A stretch of 5,377 bases of DNA, taken from positions 1 through 5,377 of the forward strand of contig QBLP01000140.1 in NCBI GenBank assembly GCA_003070825.1, given 5' to 3'. The position numbers and the translations under genes were made by a program. Under the pieces are notes generated by a model. The model saw only the letters and a program-made list of their open reading frames with translations, was not told where the DNA came from and ran no database searches. The DNA is from Halanaerobium sp. Its GTDB lineage: Bacteria > Bacillota > Halanaerobiia > Halanaerobiales > Halanaerobiaceae. Shown one piece after another: positions 1 to 5,377 of this stretch; positions within the stretch are counted from its first letter, which is position 1, and the number at the start of each line of letters is the position of its first letter.

Positions 1-22
1 AAATAAATTAATTGCAGAAGCT

Positions 23-50
23 TTGCTGTGTGAATTTTTTCTGTTATAAT
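23..50 (+). promoter_or_regulatory. Promoter of the first gene (extended -10)
   Basis: The sequence has a perfect TATAAT at 45-50 with TG at 42-43, giving an extended -10 (TGnTATAAT). The -35 is poor: TTGCTG at 23-28 with a 16-nt spacer matches only the TTG. Extended -10 promoters tolerate weak -35 boxes. Predicted transcription starts near 57, giving a short leader of about 27 nt before the ATG at 84. Confidence 0.65.
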
Positions 51-83
51 AAAATTACATAATAGACAAATGGAGGGTTCAAA

Positions 84-584
84 ATGAGTAAAAAGAAGAT
101 AGGAATTTTATTAATTGCAATTGGTGTCTTTATTCTGCTTAACACTTTGAATTTAATCAGTGACGAAATTTTTCTGTATTTATTAGCAGGAGGGTTTATT
201 TTTACCTATTTTATGCTGGGAGCAACCAAACACTATGGCAATATAGGTTTTTTGATCCCGGGGTCAATTTTACTGGCAATAGCACTTTTTTCTGATCTGC
301 AAAGAATTGATTTTATTGATAATCTTGGTGGTGGTTTCTTTTTCATTATGCTCGGTCTGGCCTTTATTGTTGTTTTAATTCATACCAATTTTTTCAAAAA
401 ATGGGACTGGCCAATTTACCCTGCAGGAGCGCTTATACTTTTTGGAGTCTTTGTTATCTTTGTCGATAATAATGATTTTATTCAAAATCTTGAGTATTTA
501 AATTATATTACTCCTGTTGTTCTAATAGGGATTGGTGGCTATTTACTTTATCAAAATAAACAAAATAAACAAAATAAACAATAA
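84..584 (+). CDS. Small polytopic membrane protein (LiaF transmembrane-domain/DUF5668-like)
   Basis: This 166-aa protein is almost entirely hydrophobic. About six membrane segments can be read, near residues 5-24, 28-47, 54-71, 83-101, 110-127 and 140-157, with a basic N-terminus (MSKKK). Repeated Gly-rich helices such as GGGFFFIMLGLAF (82-94) and ITPVVLIGIGGYLL (142-155) resemble the membrane domain of LiaF-type and DUF5668 proteins. Family membership is from recall, and no soluble LiaF C-terminal domain follows, so a cell-envelope stress role should not be assumed. The start is well supported: GGAGGG at 72-77 lies 6 nt before the ATG, behind a good -10 box. The C-terminus is a short polar tail of three QNK repeats plus Q, encoded by a 9-nt DNA repeat. 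It is probably monocistronic, because pyc downstream has its own promoter. Function is unknown. Confidence 0.85.
   Translation: MSKKKIGILLIAIGVFILLNTLNLISDEIFLYLLAGGFIFTYFMLGATKHYGNIGFLIPGSILLAIALFSDLQRIDFIDNLGGGFFFIMLGLAFIVVLIHTNFFKKWDWPIYPAGALILFGVFVIFVDNNDFIQNLEYLNYITPVVLIGIGGYLLYQNKQNKQNKQ
552..581 (+). repeat. 9-nt tandem repeat at the 3' end of the membrane-protein gene
   Basis: Three exact copies of CAAAATAAA (552-560, 561-569, 570-578) are followed by a partial CAA. They run in frame and encode QNK-QNK-QNK-Q just before the TAA stop. Because the unit is a multiple of three, copy-number change would lengthen or shorten the tail without a frameshift. It looks like a slippage-generated microsatellite. 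Confidence 0.9.
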
Positions 585-612
585 TTCAAAAAATTAATAA
601 TATAAGCTGTTA

Positions 613-642
613 TTAGATATTATCCGAAAATTATGGTATACT
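613..642 (+). promoter_or_regulatory. Candidate promoter of pyc (extended -10)
   Basis: TATACT at 637-642 is preceded by TG at 634-635 (TGnTATACT), again an extended -10. A weak -35, TTAGAT at 613-618, sits 18 nt upstream. Transcription would start near 649, giving pyc an untranslated leader of about 155 nt that includes the hairpin at 723-750. This is a sequence-pattern call only. Confidence 0.55.
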
Positions 643-667
643 AAAAAAGGAATATAAATAAATACAA

Positions 668-750
668 AAGTTCTATTAGTACTGTTGAAATATTTTGCAG
701 CTGAAAACACTTTATTAATAACTTCTACCTGATTTTTCGGGTAGAATTTT
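668..750 (+). terminator. Terminator-like hairpin in the pyc leader, with an upstream imperfect stem
   Basis: TTCTACC (723-729) pairs with GGTAGAA (740-746) around a 10-nt loop and is followed at once by TTTTATT, the shape of a weak intrinsic terminator. It lies 138 nt after the membrane-protein stop codon and 54 nt before the pyc ATG. It also lies downstream of the candidate pyc promoter. It could end readthrough from the first gene, or act as an attenuator in the pyc leader. Just upstream, 668-681 can fold with 713-724 (AAGTT/AACTT, then ATTAGTA/TATTAAT including one G-U pair) into a long imperfect stem. That stem overlaps the terminator only at 723-724, so clear mutual exclusion is not shown. 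No known riboswitch or T-box was recognised. Confidence 0.5.
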
Positions 751-804
751 ATTAAATATAAATACTTTACATTATTAAAGAATTAAAGAAGGGAGATTTA
801 GAGT

Positions 805-3800
805 ATGCCGAAAAATTTTAAGAGAGTTTTAGTGGCCAATCGAGGAGAAATTGCAATTAGAGTAATTAGAGCCTGTAAGGAGTTGGGCATTAGAACTGTA
901 GCTATTTATTCTGAGGAGGACAGAACAGCCCTCTTTAGAACAAAAGCAGATGAAGCCTATCAAATTGGAAATAATAAAGGACCAATTGAGGCCTATCTTG
1001 CTATTGATGAAATTATCGATCTGGCAATCAAAAAGGATGTAGATGCTATACATCCAGGTTATGGATTTTTATCAGAAAATCCGGAATTTGTACGCCAGTG
1101 TGAGGAAGCCGGGATTAAGTTCATTGGACCTGATGCAGAAGTAATGGAGAAGTTAGGAGATAAAATCAAGTCTAAGATTCTGGCTCAGGAATTTGAGGTG
1201 CCTACAATTCCGGGTCTCGAAAAACCAATTAAAAAAGAAGAGGAAATCAAAAAATTTGCTGAAAAACATGGTTATCCTCTGATGCTCAAAGCAGCTGCCG
1301 GTGGTGGTGGCCGCGGAATGAGAATTGTTCGCTCTGATGATGAATTAATTGCCCAATTTAGAGACGCCAAGGAAGAGGCCCGTAAAGCTTTTGGAGTTGA
1401 CGATATTTTTGTGGAAAGATATTTAGAAAACCCAAAACATATTGAGGTCCAGGTTTTAGGTGATGAACATGGCAATCTTGTCCATTTATTTGAGAGAGAC
1501 TGTTCAATTCAGCGCCGTCACCAGAAAATTGTAGAATTCACACCAGCTATTGCCTTGAGTGATAAGAAAAGGCAGGCAATACTGGATGATGCTTTAAAGC
1601 TCTGCCGTGGGGCTGGTTATAAAAATGCAGGTACAGTCGAATTTTTAGTAGATAAATATGATAATCATTATTTTATTGAGGTTAATCCGAGAATTCAGGT
1701 TGAACATACTGTCAGTGAAATGGTAACCGGAATTGACATTGTTCAGAGTCAGGTTCTGGTTGCAGAAGGATACAGACTTGATTCAGAGGAAATTAATATT
1801 CCCTCTCAGGAATCAATTAAGATGAATGGTTATTCCATTCAGTGTCGGGTTACAACTGAAGATCCTTCCAACAATTTCATTCCTGATACAGGACGATTGG
1901 ACCATTATCGGACTGGTTCTGGTTATGGTATTCGTCTTGATGGTGGAAATGGTTATACAGGAGCAATTATCAATCCCTATTATGACAGCCTGCTGGTTAA
2001 AGCAATTTCCTGGTCAAGAAGTTTTCCGGATGCTATTAGAAAGGTTATGCGTTCAGTTGAGGAGATGAAGGTTCGGGGAGTTAAGACTAATGCATCATTT
2101 TTAATTAATGTTTTAAACCACAAGGAATTTAAAAATGGTAGCTGTGACACTGGTTTTATTGCCAATAACCCTGAATTACTTGATATTGTACCCGGTTCTG
2201 ATCAGGAGCAGAAAATTTTAAGTTATCTGGGAGAAAAGATTGTCAATGAAACAAGGGGTAATAAGCCTGATTTTGATGTACCCAAGGTGCCTAAATTTGA
2301 AAAAATTGAAGGCCTGAAAGGTACAAAACAGATTTTAGATCAGGGTGGCCCCGAAGCTGTGGTTGAATGGATAAAAGATAAAGAAGAAATTCTTTTAACA
2401 GATACAACCTATAGAGATGCCCATCAGTCATTGATGGCAACCAGAATGAGAACTGTAGATATGGAAAAAATAGCAGAGGCAACTTCTCATCTGGCTAAAG
2501 ATTTATTCTCACTAGAAATGTGGGGGGGAGCTACCTTTGATGTTTCTTACAGATTCTTAAAGGAATCTCCCTGGGAAAGAATTGAGCGTCTGCGTGATAG
2601 AATACCTAATATTTTATTCCAGATGCTTTTAAGAGGATCCAATGGAGTGGGATATAAAAACTATCCTGATAATGTAATCCGAAGTCTGGTAGCCGAAGCA
2701 GCTGAAGCAGGAATTGATGTCTTCAGAATCTTTGACTCACTAAACTGGCTGCCGGGAATGGAAGTTTCAGTGGATGAGGTTGTTAAACAGGGAAAAATTG
2801 CTGAGGTATCGATGTGTTATACAGGTGATATCTTAGATGATGAAAGAGATAAATATGACTTGGACTATTATCTGGAATTAGCAAAGGGAATTGAAGAAAT
2901 GGGGGCTCATATCTTAGGAATTAAGGATATGGCAGGTCTTTTAAAACCTTATGCAGCCTATGAATTGATTAAAGCCTTAAAGGCAGAAATCTCAATTCCA
3001 ATTCATCTTCATACTCACGATACAAGCGGAAATGGTGCGGCCACTTTACTGATGGCTGCTGAGGCCGGTGTTGATATTGTGGATACTGCCTTTAATACAA
3101 TGGCAGGCCTGACAAGTCAGCCACCTCTAAACTCAATTGTTGCAGCGCTGACAAATACCTATCGTGATCCAGAGATGGATATTGAAAATATTCAGAAGAT
3201 CTCAAACTACTGGGGAGCAGTAAGACCTGTTTATTCTCAGTTTGAATCTGAACTTAAATCTGGAACAGCAGAAATCTATAAATATGAAATTCCTGGAGGT
3301 CAGTATTCTAACTTAAAACCACAGGTAGAAAGTGTTGGTCTCGGCCACCGCTTTAAAGAATTTAAGGAAATGTACCGCAAAGTCAACTTTATGCTCGGTG
3401 ATATTCCAAAAGTTACACCATCTTCCAAGGTGGTAGGAGACCTGGCAATCTTTATGGTGAAAAATGACCTGACACCTGATAATATCTGCGAAGAAGCCAA
3501 AAACATGGCCTTCCCGGATTCAGTTGAAGCCTACTTTAAAGGTATGCTCGGTCAGCCTCCTGGAGGTTTTCCTAAAGAGCTGCAGCAGCTGGTCTTAAAA
3601 GGTGAAGAGCCAATAACTGTTAGACCTGGAACTCTGCTGGAAGATTATGATTTTGAAAAAGCTGAAGCTGAGTTAAAAGCGGAATATGATTTTGAACCGA
3701 CTCAAAAGGATCTCTTAGCTTATGCCCTTTACCCTAAGGTTTATACAGATTATCTAGATTATCTGGAAGAACACGGAGACTTAAGCCATATGGGTAGTGA

Positions 3801-4236
3801 TGTTTACTTCCACGCTCTGCGTGAGGGAGAAACCAGTGAAATCAAAGTTGAAGAAGGTAAAACTCTGGTGGTTAAACTCTTAGAAATCGGAAAAGTTGAT
3901 GATCAGGGCTACCGCAGATTAGCCTTTGAAGTTAACGGCTTTAGAAGAGAGATAAAAATATATGATGAAGCAAGTACAGCTGCTTCTGATTCTGCCTCCA
4001 AACAGATGGCTGATCCAAAAAATGAAATGGAAATTGGAGCCAGCCTGCCGGGGAATATTGTTGAAATCCTGGTCGAAGAAGGAGAAGAAGTTAAAGAAAA
4101 TCAGAGCCTGGTAATTATGGAAGCCATGAAGATGGAGACCAATATTACCGCTCCTGCTGATGGTACTGTAGCTGCAATTCACGCTGCAGCCGGACAGCAG
4201 CTCGAATCAGGAGAACTAATTTTAGAATTAGAATAG
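805..4236 (+). CDS. pyc: Pyruvate carboxylase (single-chain, biotin-dependent)
   Basis: This enzyme carboxylates pyruvate to oxaloacetate using ATP, bicarbonate and covalently bound biotin. It is an anaplerotic and gluconeogenic step, carried out in the cytoplasm by a homotetramer in known relatives. At 1143 aa it has the usual full length. Domain order is biotin carboxylase (about 4-455), allosteric/tetramerisation region (about 456-525 plus about 995-1050), carboxyltransferase (about 526-990) and biotinyl carrier (about 1073-1142). Visible motifs include the ATP-grasp glycine loop KAAAGGGGRGM (162-172), ERDCSIQRRHQK (230-241), EVNPRIQVEHT (292-302) and TDTTYRDAHQSLMATR (532-547). Metal ligands by family alignment are D538, K707 (carbamylated in relatives, in LGIKDMAG), H736 and H738. 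Catalytic T871 lies in VTPSSK. Biotin attaches at K1109 in EAMKM, 34 residues from the end. AAGGGAG (789-795) lies 9 nt before the ATG. No broken or missing active-site residue was seen. Biotin ligase is not encoded here. Confidence 0.98.
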   Translation: MPKNFKRVLVANRGEIAIRVIRACKELGIRTVAIYSEEDRTALFRTKADEAYQIGNNKGPIEAYLAIDEIIDLAIKKDVDAIHPGYGFLSENPEFVRQCEEAGIKFIGPDAEVMEKLGDKIKSKILAQEFEVPTIPGLEKPIKKEEEIKKFAEKHGYPLMLKAAAGGGGRGMRIVRSDDELIAQFRDAKEEARKAFGVDDIFVERYLENPKHIEVQVLGDEHGNLVHLFERDCSIQRRHQKIVEFTPAIALSDKKRQAILDDALKLCRGAGYKNAGTVEFLVDKYDNHYFIEVNPRIQVEHTVSEMVTGIDIVQSQVLVAEGYRLDSEEINIPSQESIKMNGYSIQCRVTTEDPSNNFIPDTGRLDHYRTGSGYGIRLDGGNGYTGAIINPYYDSLLVKAISWSRSFPDAIRKVMRSVEEMKVRGVKTNASFLINVLNHKEFKNGSCDTGFIANNPELLDIVPGSDQEQKILSYLGEKIVNETRGNKPDFDVPKVPKFEKIEGLKGTKQILDQGGPEAVVEWIKDKEEILLTDTTYRDAHQSLMATRMRTVDMEKIAEATSHLAKDLFSLEMWGGATFDVSYRFLKESPWERIERLRDRIPNILFQMLLRGSNGVGYKNYPDNVIRSLVAEAAEAGIDVFRIFDSLNWLPGMEVSVDEVVKQGKIAEVSMCYTGDILDDERDKYDLDYYLELAKGIEEMGAHILGIKDMAGLLKPYAAYELIKALKAEISIPIHLHTHDTSGNGAATLLMAAEAGVDIVDTAFNTMAGLTSQPPLNSIVAALTNTYRDPEMDIENIQKISNYWGAVRPVYSQFESELKSGTAEIYKYEIPGGQYSNLKPQVESVGLGHRFKEFKEMYRKVNFMLGDIPKVTPSSKVVGDLAIFMVKNDLTPDNICEEAKNMAFPDSVEAYFKGMLGQPPGGFPKELQQLVLKGEEPITVRPGTLLEDYDFEKAEAELKAEYDFEPTQKDLLAYALYPKVYTDYLDYLEEHGDLSHMGSDVYFHALREGETSEIKVEEGKTLVVKLLEIGKVDDQGYRRLAFEVNGFRREIKIYDEASTAASDSASKQMADPKNEMEIGASLPGNIVEILVEEGEEVKENQSLVIMEAMKMETNITAPADGTVAAIHAAAGQQLESGELILELE

Positions 4237-4261
4237 CTCTAAATTTAATATCAAAATACAG

Positions 4262-4296
4262 ACCGCCTCTAAAATTTAGCCAGAGGCGGTTTTTTT
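4262..4296 (+). terminator. Intrinsic terminator of pyc
   Basis: A perfect 9-bp stem, ACCGCCTCT (4262-4270) with AGAGGCGGT (4282-4290), encloses an 11-nt loop and runs into an uninterrupted T tract (4290-4296). It lies 25 nt after the pyc stop codon. The reverse strand has no matching U tract, so it acts in the plus direction and isolates pyc from the next gene. Confidence 0.93.
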
Positions 4297-4331
4297 CTCT
4301 ATTTAAAGTACTTTTTAATTTTGAGATTTTA

Positions 4332-4340
4332 TGTTAAAAT
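4332..4340 (+). promoter_or_regulatory. Candidate promoter of the DUF4870 gene
   Basis: TGTTAAAAT at 4332-4340 is an extended -10 (TGnTAAAAT) with no convincing -35 box 17 nt upstream. An alternative pairing is TTGAGA at 4321-4326 with TATAAG at 4346-4351, but that spacer is 19 nt. Because a strong terminator ends pyc at 4296, a promoter is required between 4297 and the SD at 4391. Which of the two is used cannot be decided here. Confidence 0.4.
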
Positions 4341-4390
4341 AAAGATATAAGAAATCAATCAATTTTCTGACAATAAAACTATAGAAAAAA

Positions 4391-4447
4391 GGGGGGGAGA
4401 GAGATATTATCTAGCAGTTGAGTTGAAAGATAATTATCTCAAATATT
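4391..4447 (+). promoter_or_regulatory. Distant Shine-Dalgarno plus intervening hairpin before the DUF4870 start
   Basis: A run of seven G then AG (4391-4399) is the only good SD, but the ATG is at 4448, 48 nt further on. Between them GAGATA-TTATCT (4401-4412) pairs with AGATAA-TATCTC (4428-4433 and 4435-4440). This gives a 12-bp stem with a single bulged T at 4434 and a 15-nt loop. If this folds, the path from SD to ATG skips the stem and shrinks to 8 nt (4400 plus 4441-4447), a normal spacing. No purine-rich SD lies at the usual distance from the ATG. Pairing is seen in the sequence; the effect on translation is inferred. Confidence 0.6.
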
Positions 4448-4807
4448 ATGTATCATAAAAAAACCAGTCTCGGCCTGGATGAAAATGTGGAAGCCATTCT
4501 GGCTTATGCAGGCATCTGGATTACAGGTTTGATTTTTCTTTTTATAGAAAAAGACAATAATCATGTTCGCTTTCATGCGATGCAGTCACTGATCACCTTT
4601 TTTTCTTTATTTATTGCTTCGTCTTTAGTGCTTGTGATTCCGGTCTTTGGAATCCTGCTTTCTTCTTTAATTACCTTTGTGGGAACAGTTCTCTGGTTTT
4701 TATTAATGTATAAGGCTTATAATGGTGAGCTGTTTAAACTGCCTTATGTTGGTGATCTGGCTGAGGAACTAACTTTTGGAGAGAGTTTTGAAGAAAATGA
4801 TAAGTAA
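4448..4807 (+). CDS. DUF4870 (Tic20-like) small membrane protein
   Basis: This 119-aa protein has three hydrophobic segments, at about 14-33, 47-69 and 70-90. Between the first two it has the conserved loop IEKDNNHVRFHAMQS (33-47), and near the start it has TSLGLDENV (6-14). Both are recalled as typical of the DUF4870/Tic20-like family common in Bacillota, whose function is not established. The third segment is followed by a short charged tail (GELFKLPYVGDLAEELTF and an acidic end) facing one side of the membrane. The ATG is chosen because upstream in-frame codons hold no ATG, GTG or TTG before a TGA at 4424-4426, and because family members start just before this motif. It is flanked by the pyc terminator and by a convergent minus-strand gene, so it is probably transcribed alone. 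Its unusual translation start region is described separately. Confidence 0.85.
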   Translation: MYHKKTSLGLDENVEAILAYAGIWITGLIFLFIEKDNNHVRFHAMQSLITFFSLFIASSLVLVIPVFGILLSSLITFVGTVLWFLLMYKAYNGELFKLPYVGDLAEELTFGESFEENDK

Positions 4808-4841
4808 GCTAGATTATAATTTTAAATAATTAACTATTAAT

Positions 4842-4876
4842 CAAAAAAAGCCTGTAGAATTAAAACTCTACAGGCT
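4842..4876 (-). terminator. Intrinsic terminator of the minus-strand secreted-protein gene
   Basis: A perfect 10-bp stem, AGCCTGTAGA (4849-4858) with TCTACAGGCT (4867-4876), has an 8-nt loop. On the minus strand it runs directly into seven T (complement of A4843-4849), a strong terminator 9 nt after the TAA of the 92-aa gene. On the plus strand only a broken T-rich stretch (from about 4884) follows. It could give weaker termination of the convergent DUF4870 transcript. Confidence 0.9.
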
Positions 4877-4885
4877 GCTTAGATT

Positions 4886-5164
4886 TTATTTAATTTTTTT
4901 AAGCTGTCCGGGTGGTAAATTGCTATCATCTGTGTCATTTTCCTGTGGATCTCCGGGTGGTTGAGGATCCAGGCCATTACCGATACCGTTATTGCCTTTT
5001 TCTTTTGCCGGTGGCTCAGGGTCTGGATCAGGATCAGGTATTATTACTTCATCATCTGGTGGATTAACGGGTGGATCAGCGATTACAGCCAGCACAGACA
5101 GAGTCAGACCAAAAACCAGAATGAAGACTAAAACAACTGCCAGTAAGCGATTCCAATTTTTCAT
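4886..5164 (-). CDS. Small secreted Asp/Pro-rich protein under a c-di-GMP riboswitch
   Basis: This 92-aa protein has a clear signal peptide: basic MKNWNR, a long hydrophobic core (7-25), and likely cleavage after A26 (VLA) or A29 (VIA). The mature 63-66 residues contain no predicted helix or cysteine. They comprise an acidic proline-rich linker (PPVNPPDD, then PDPDPDPEPP at 43-52), a motif GNNGIGNGLDPQPPGDPQEND (57-77), and a basic end LPPGQLKKIK (83-92). The GxGNGxDPQPPGxPxxND pattern is recalled from extracellular and calcium-binding-type proteins of other phyla, but its role is unknown to me. An uncleaved signal would make it a membrane-anchored peptide. The start is firm: AAGGAGG (5178-5172) lies 7 nt before the ATG. 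It stands alone between its own promoter-riboswitch and its own terminator. Likely a surface or matrix component or extracellular peptide; function unproven. Confidence 0.82.
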   Translation of the reverse strand: MKNWNRLLAVVLVFILVFGLTLSVLAVIADPPVNPPDDEVIIPDPDPDPEPPAKEKGNNGIGNGLDPQPPGDPQENDTDDSNLPPGQLKKIK

Positions 5165-5171
5165 AAGATAA

Positions 5172-5178
5172 CCTCCTT
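5172..5178 (-). promoter_or_regulatory. Shine-Dalgarno that can be sequestered by the riboswitch
   Basis: AAGGAGG (read 5178 to 5172 on the minus strand) is a near-ideal SD, 7 nt from the ATG at 5164. Bases 5210-5203 of the transcript (GAUCUCCU) can form eight consecutive pairs with 5177-5170 (AGGAGGUU, two of them G-U). The same bases 5209-5204 form the 3' side of aptamer helix P1, so P1 and SD sequestration exclude each other. This points to translational control rather than a terminator, since no U tract follows. Confidence 0.7.
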
Positions 5179-5203
5179 TTATTAAAGTCTCAAAATTCCA
5201 GGA

Positions 5204-5286
5204 GGAGATCTGGCAGCCTGGCGGCCCTCATGGGGCCCATGGCTTTGCGGAGCATTTTTACAAATGCTTTGCTTTTTGGATACTCC
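5204..5286 (-). promoter_or_regulatory. Cyclic-di-GMP-I (GEMM) riboswitch aptamer
   Basis: Read on the minus strand, this segment carries the GEMM-I landmarks in order. P1 is GGAG-u-AU (5286-5280) with AUCUCC (5209-5204). An A-rich stretch leads to GCAAAGC. The second hairpin GCAUUU/AAAUGC (5267-5262/5257-5252) is capped by a GUAA GNRA tetraloop (5261-5258). Then come CCGCAAAGCC (5250-5241), a short P3 CAUGG/CCAUG, and the closing GGCCGCCAGGCUGCC (5226-5212). By comparison with the Vibrio Vc2 aptamer recalled from the literature, the ligand contacts G20, A47 and C92 correspond to G5272, A5245 and C5213, all conserved. A G at position 20 favours c-di-GMP over cGAMP. The P3 arm is much shorter than usual and the tetraloop receptor is not apparent. 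The class call is strong; ligand affinity is untested. Confidence 0.85.
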
Positions 5287-5298
5287 TTTACATAAATA

Positions 5299-5327
5299 AT
5301 TATATTCCTACTATTAATATTAGTCAA
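5299..5327 (-). promoter_or_regulatory. Sigma-A promoter of the riboswitch-controlled gene
   Basis: On the minus strand TTGACT (5327-5322) and a perfect TATAAT (5304-5299) are separated by exactly 17 nt, the best promoter in the window. Transcription would start at about 5293-5291, only 5-7 nt before riboswitch helix P1, giving a leader of about 130 nt. The remaining 5328-5377 is AT-rich upstream DNA in which no gene is visible. Confidence 0.88.
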
Positions 5328-5377
5328 TGGATTTTATGCAAAATTTAAAACTATTTTACAGGATTTAATTCTTTAAT

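Noticed and set aside
698..703. CAGCTG palindrome in the pyc leader as an operator (for example for a biotin repressor)
   Set aside because: The symmetric core is only 6 bp, the flanking T and A runs are out of register by one base, and no second half-site or known operator consensus is present.
829..4182. Several open frames of 61-87 codons antisense to pyc and one of 80 codons in another forward frame
   Set aside because: They lie wholly inside a full-length, motif-complete pyruvate carboxylase, have no SD or promoter of their own, and translate to compositionally odd sequences typical of shadow frames.
4237..4277. Imperfect repeat CTCTAAATTT (4237-4246) and CTCTAAAATTT (4267-4277) flanking the pyc terminator
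   Set aside because: It is short, AT-rich and one copy is part of the terminator stem and loop, so it is most likely chance similarity.
4423..4458. Short TTG-initiated leader ORF (MKDNYLKYYVS) overlapping the DUF4870 start, possibly giving translational coupling
   Set aside because: Its TTG lies 23 nt from the G-rich SD and inside the hairpin, with no nearer SD. The hairpin-bridging explanation fits the spacing better, although coupling cannot be fully excluded.
4849..4895. Fully bidirectional terminator shared by the DUF4870 gene
   Set aside because: On the plus strand the stem is followed by GCTTAGATTTTATTT rather than an immediate U tract, so only the minus-strand direction is well supported.
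5212..5286. cGAMP-selective (GEMM-Ib) variant of the riboswitch
   Set aside because: The position equivalent to G20 of Vc2 is a G here (5272), not the A that characterises cGAMP-selective variants.

Overview
The window looks like ordinary chromosome of an AT-rich, low-GC, Gram-positive-type anaerobe. The evidence is strong AGGAGG-type ribosome binding sites, TATAAT/extended -10 promoters, short hairpin-plus-U terminators and a Firmicutes-style single-chain pyruvate carboxylase. The protein set would fit Halanaerobiales or a related clostridial lineage. That placement is inference from recall and has not been tested.

Layout. (1) 1-584: a small polytopic membrane protein with its own extended -10 promoter. 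(2) 585-4296: the dominant gene, pyc (1143 aa, all catalytic residues present). It has its own promoter, a leader of about 155 nt carrying a terminator-like hairpin, and a strong intrinsic terminator. (3) 4297-4807: a DUF4870/Tic20-like small membrane protein. Its G-rich Shine-Dalgarno lies about 50 nt before the ATG, separated from it by a hairpin. (4) 4808-5377, minus strand: a complete monocistronic cassette that converges on the DUF4870 gene. It consists of a near-perfect sigma-A promoter, a cyclic-di-GMP-I (GEMM) riboswitch, an SD, a 92-aa secreted Asp/Pro-rich protein and an intrinsic terminator.

The genes do not form an operon; each appears to have its own promoter, and pyc and the minus-strand gene are closed by clear terminators. 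No mobile element, CRISPR array, tRNA or rRNA is visible.

The most interesting part is the right-hand end. The 3' strand of the riboswitch P1 helix can also pair with the SD of the small secreted protein, which suggests a translational ON switch driven by c-di-GMP. The aptamer keeps the key ligand-contact positions but has an unusually short P3 arm. The second notable item is the hairpin between the SD and ATG of the DUF4870 gene. If it folds, it brings the two to a normal 8-nt distance.
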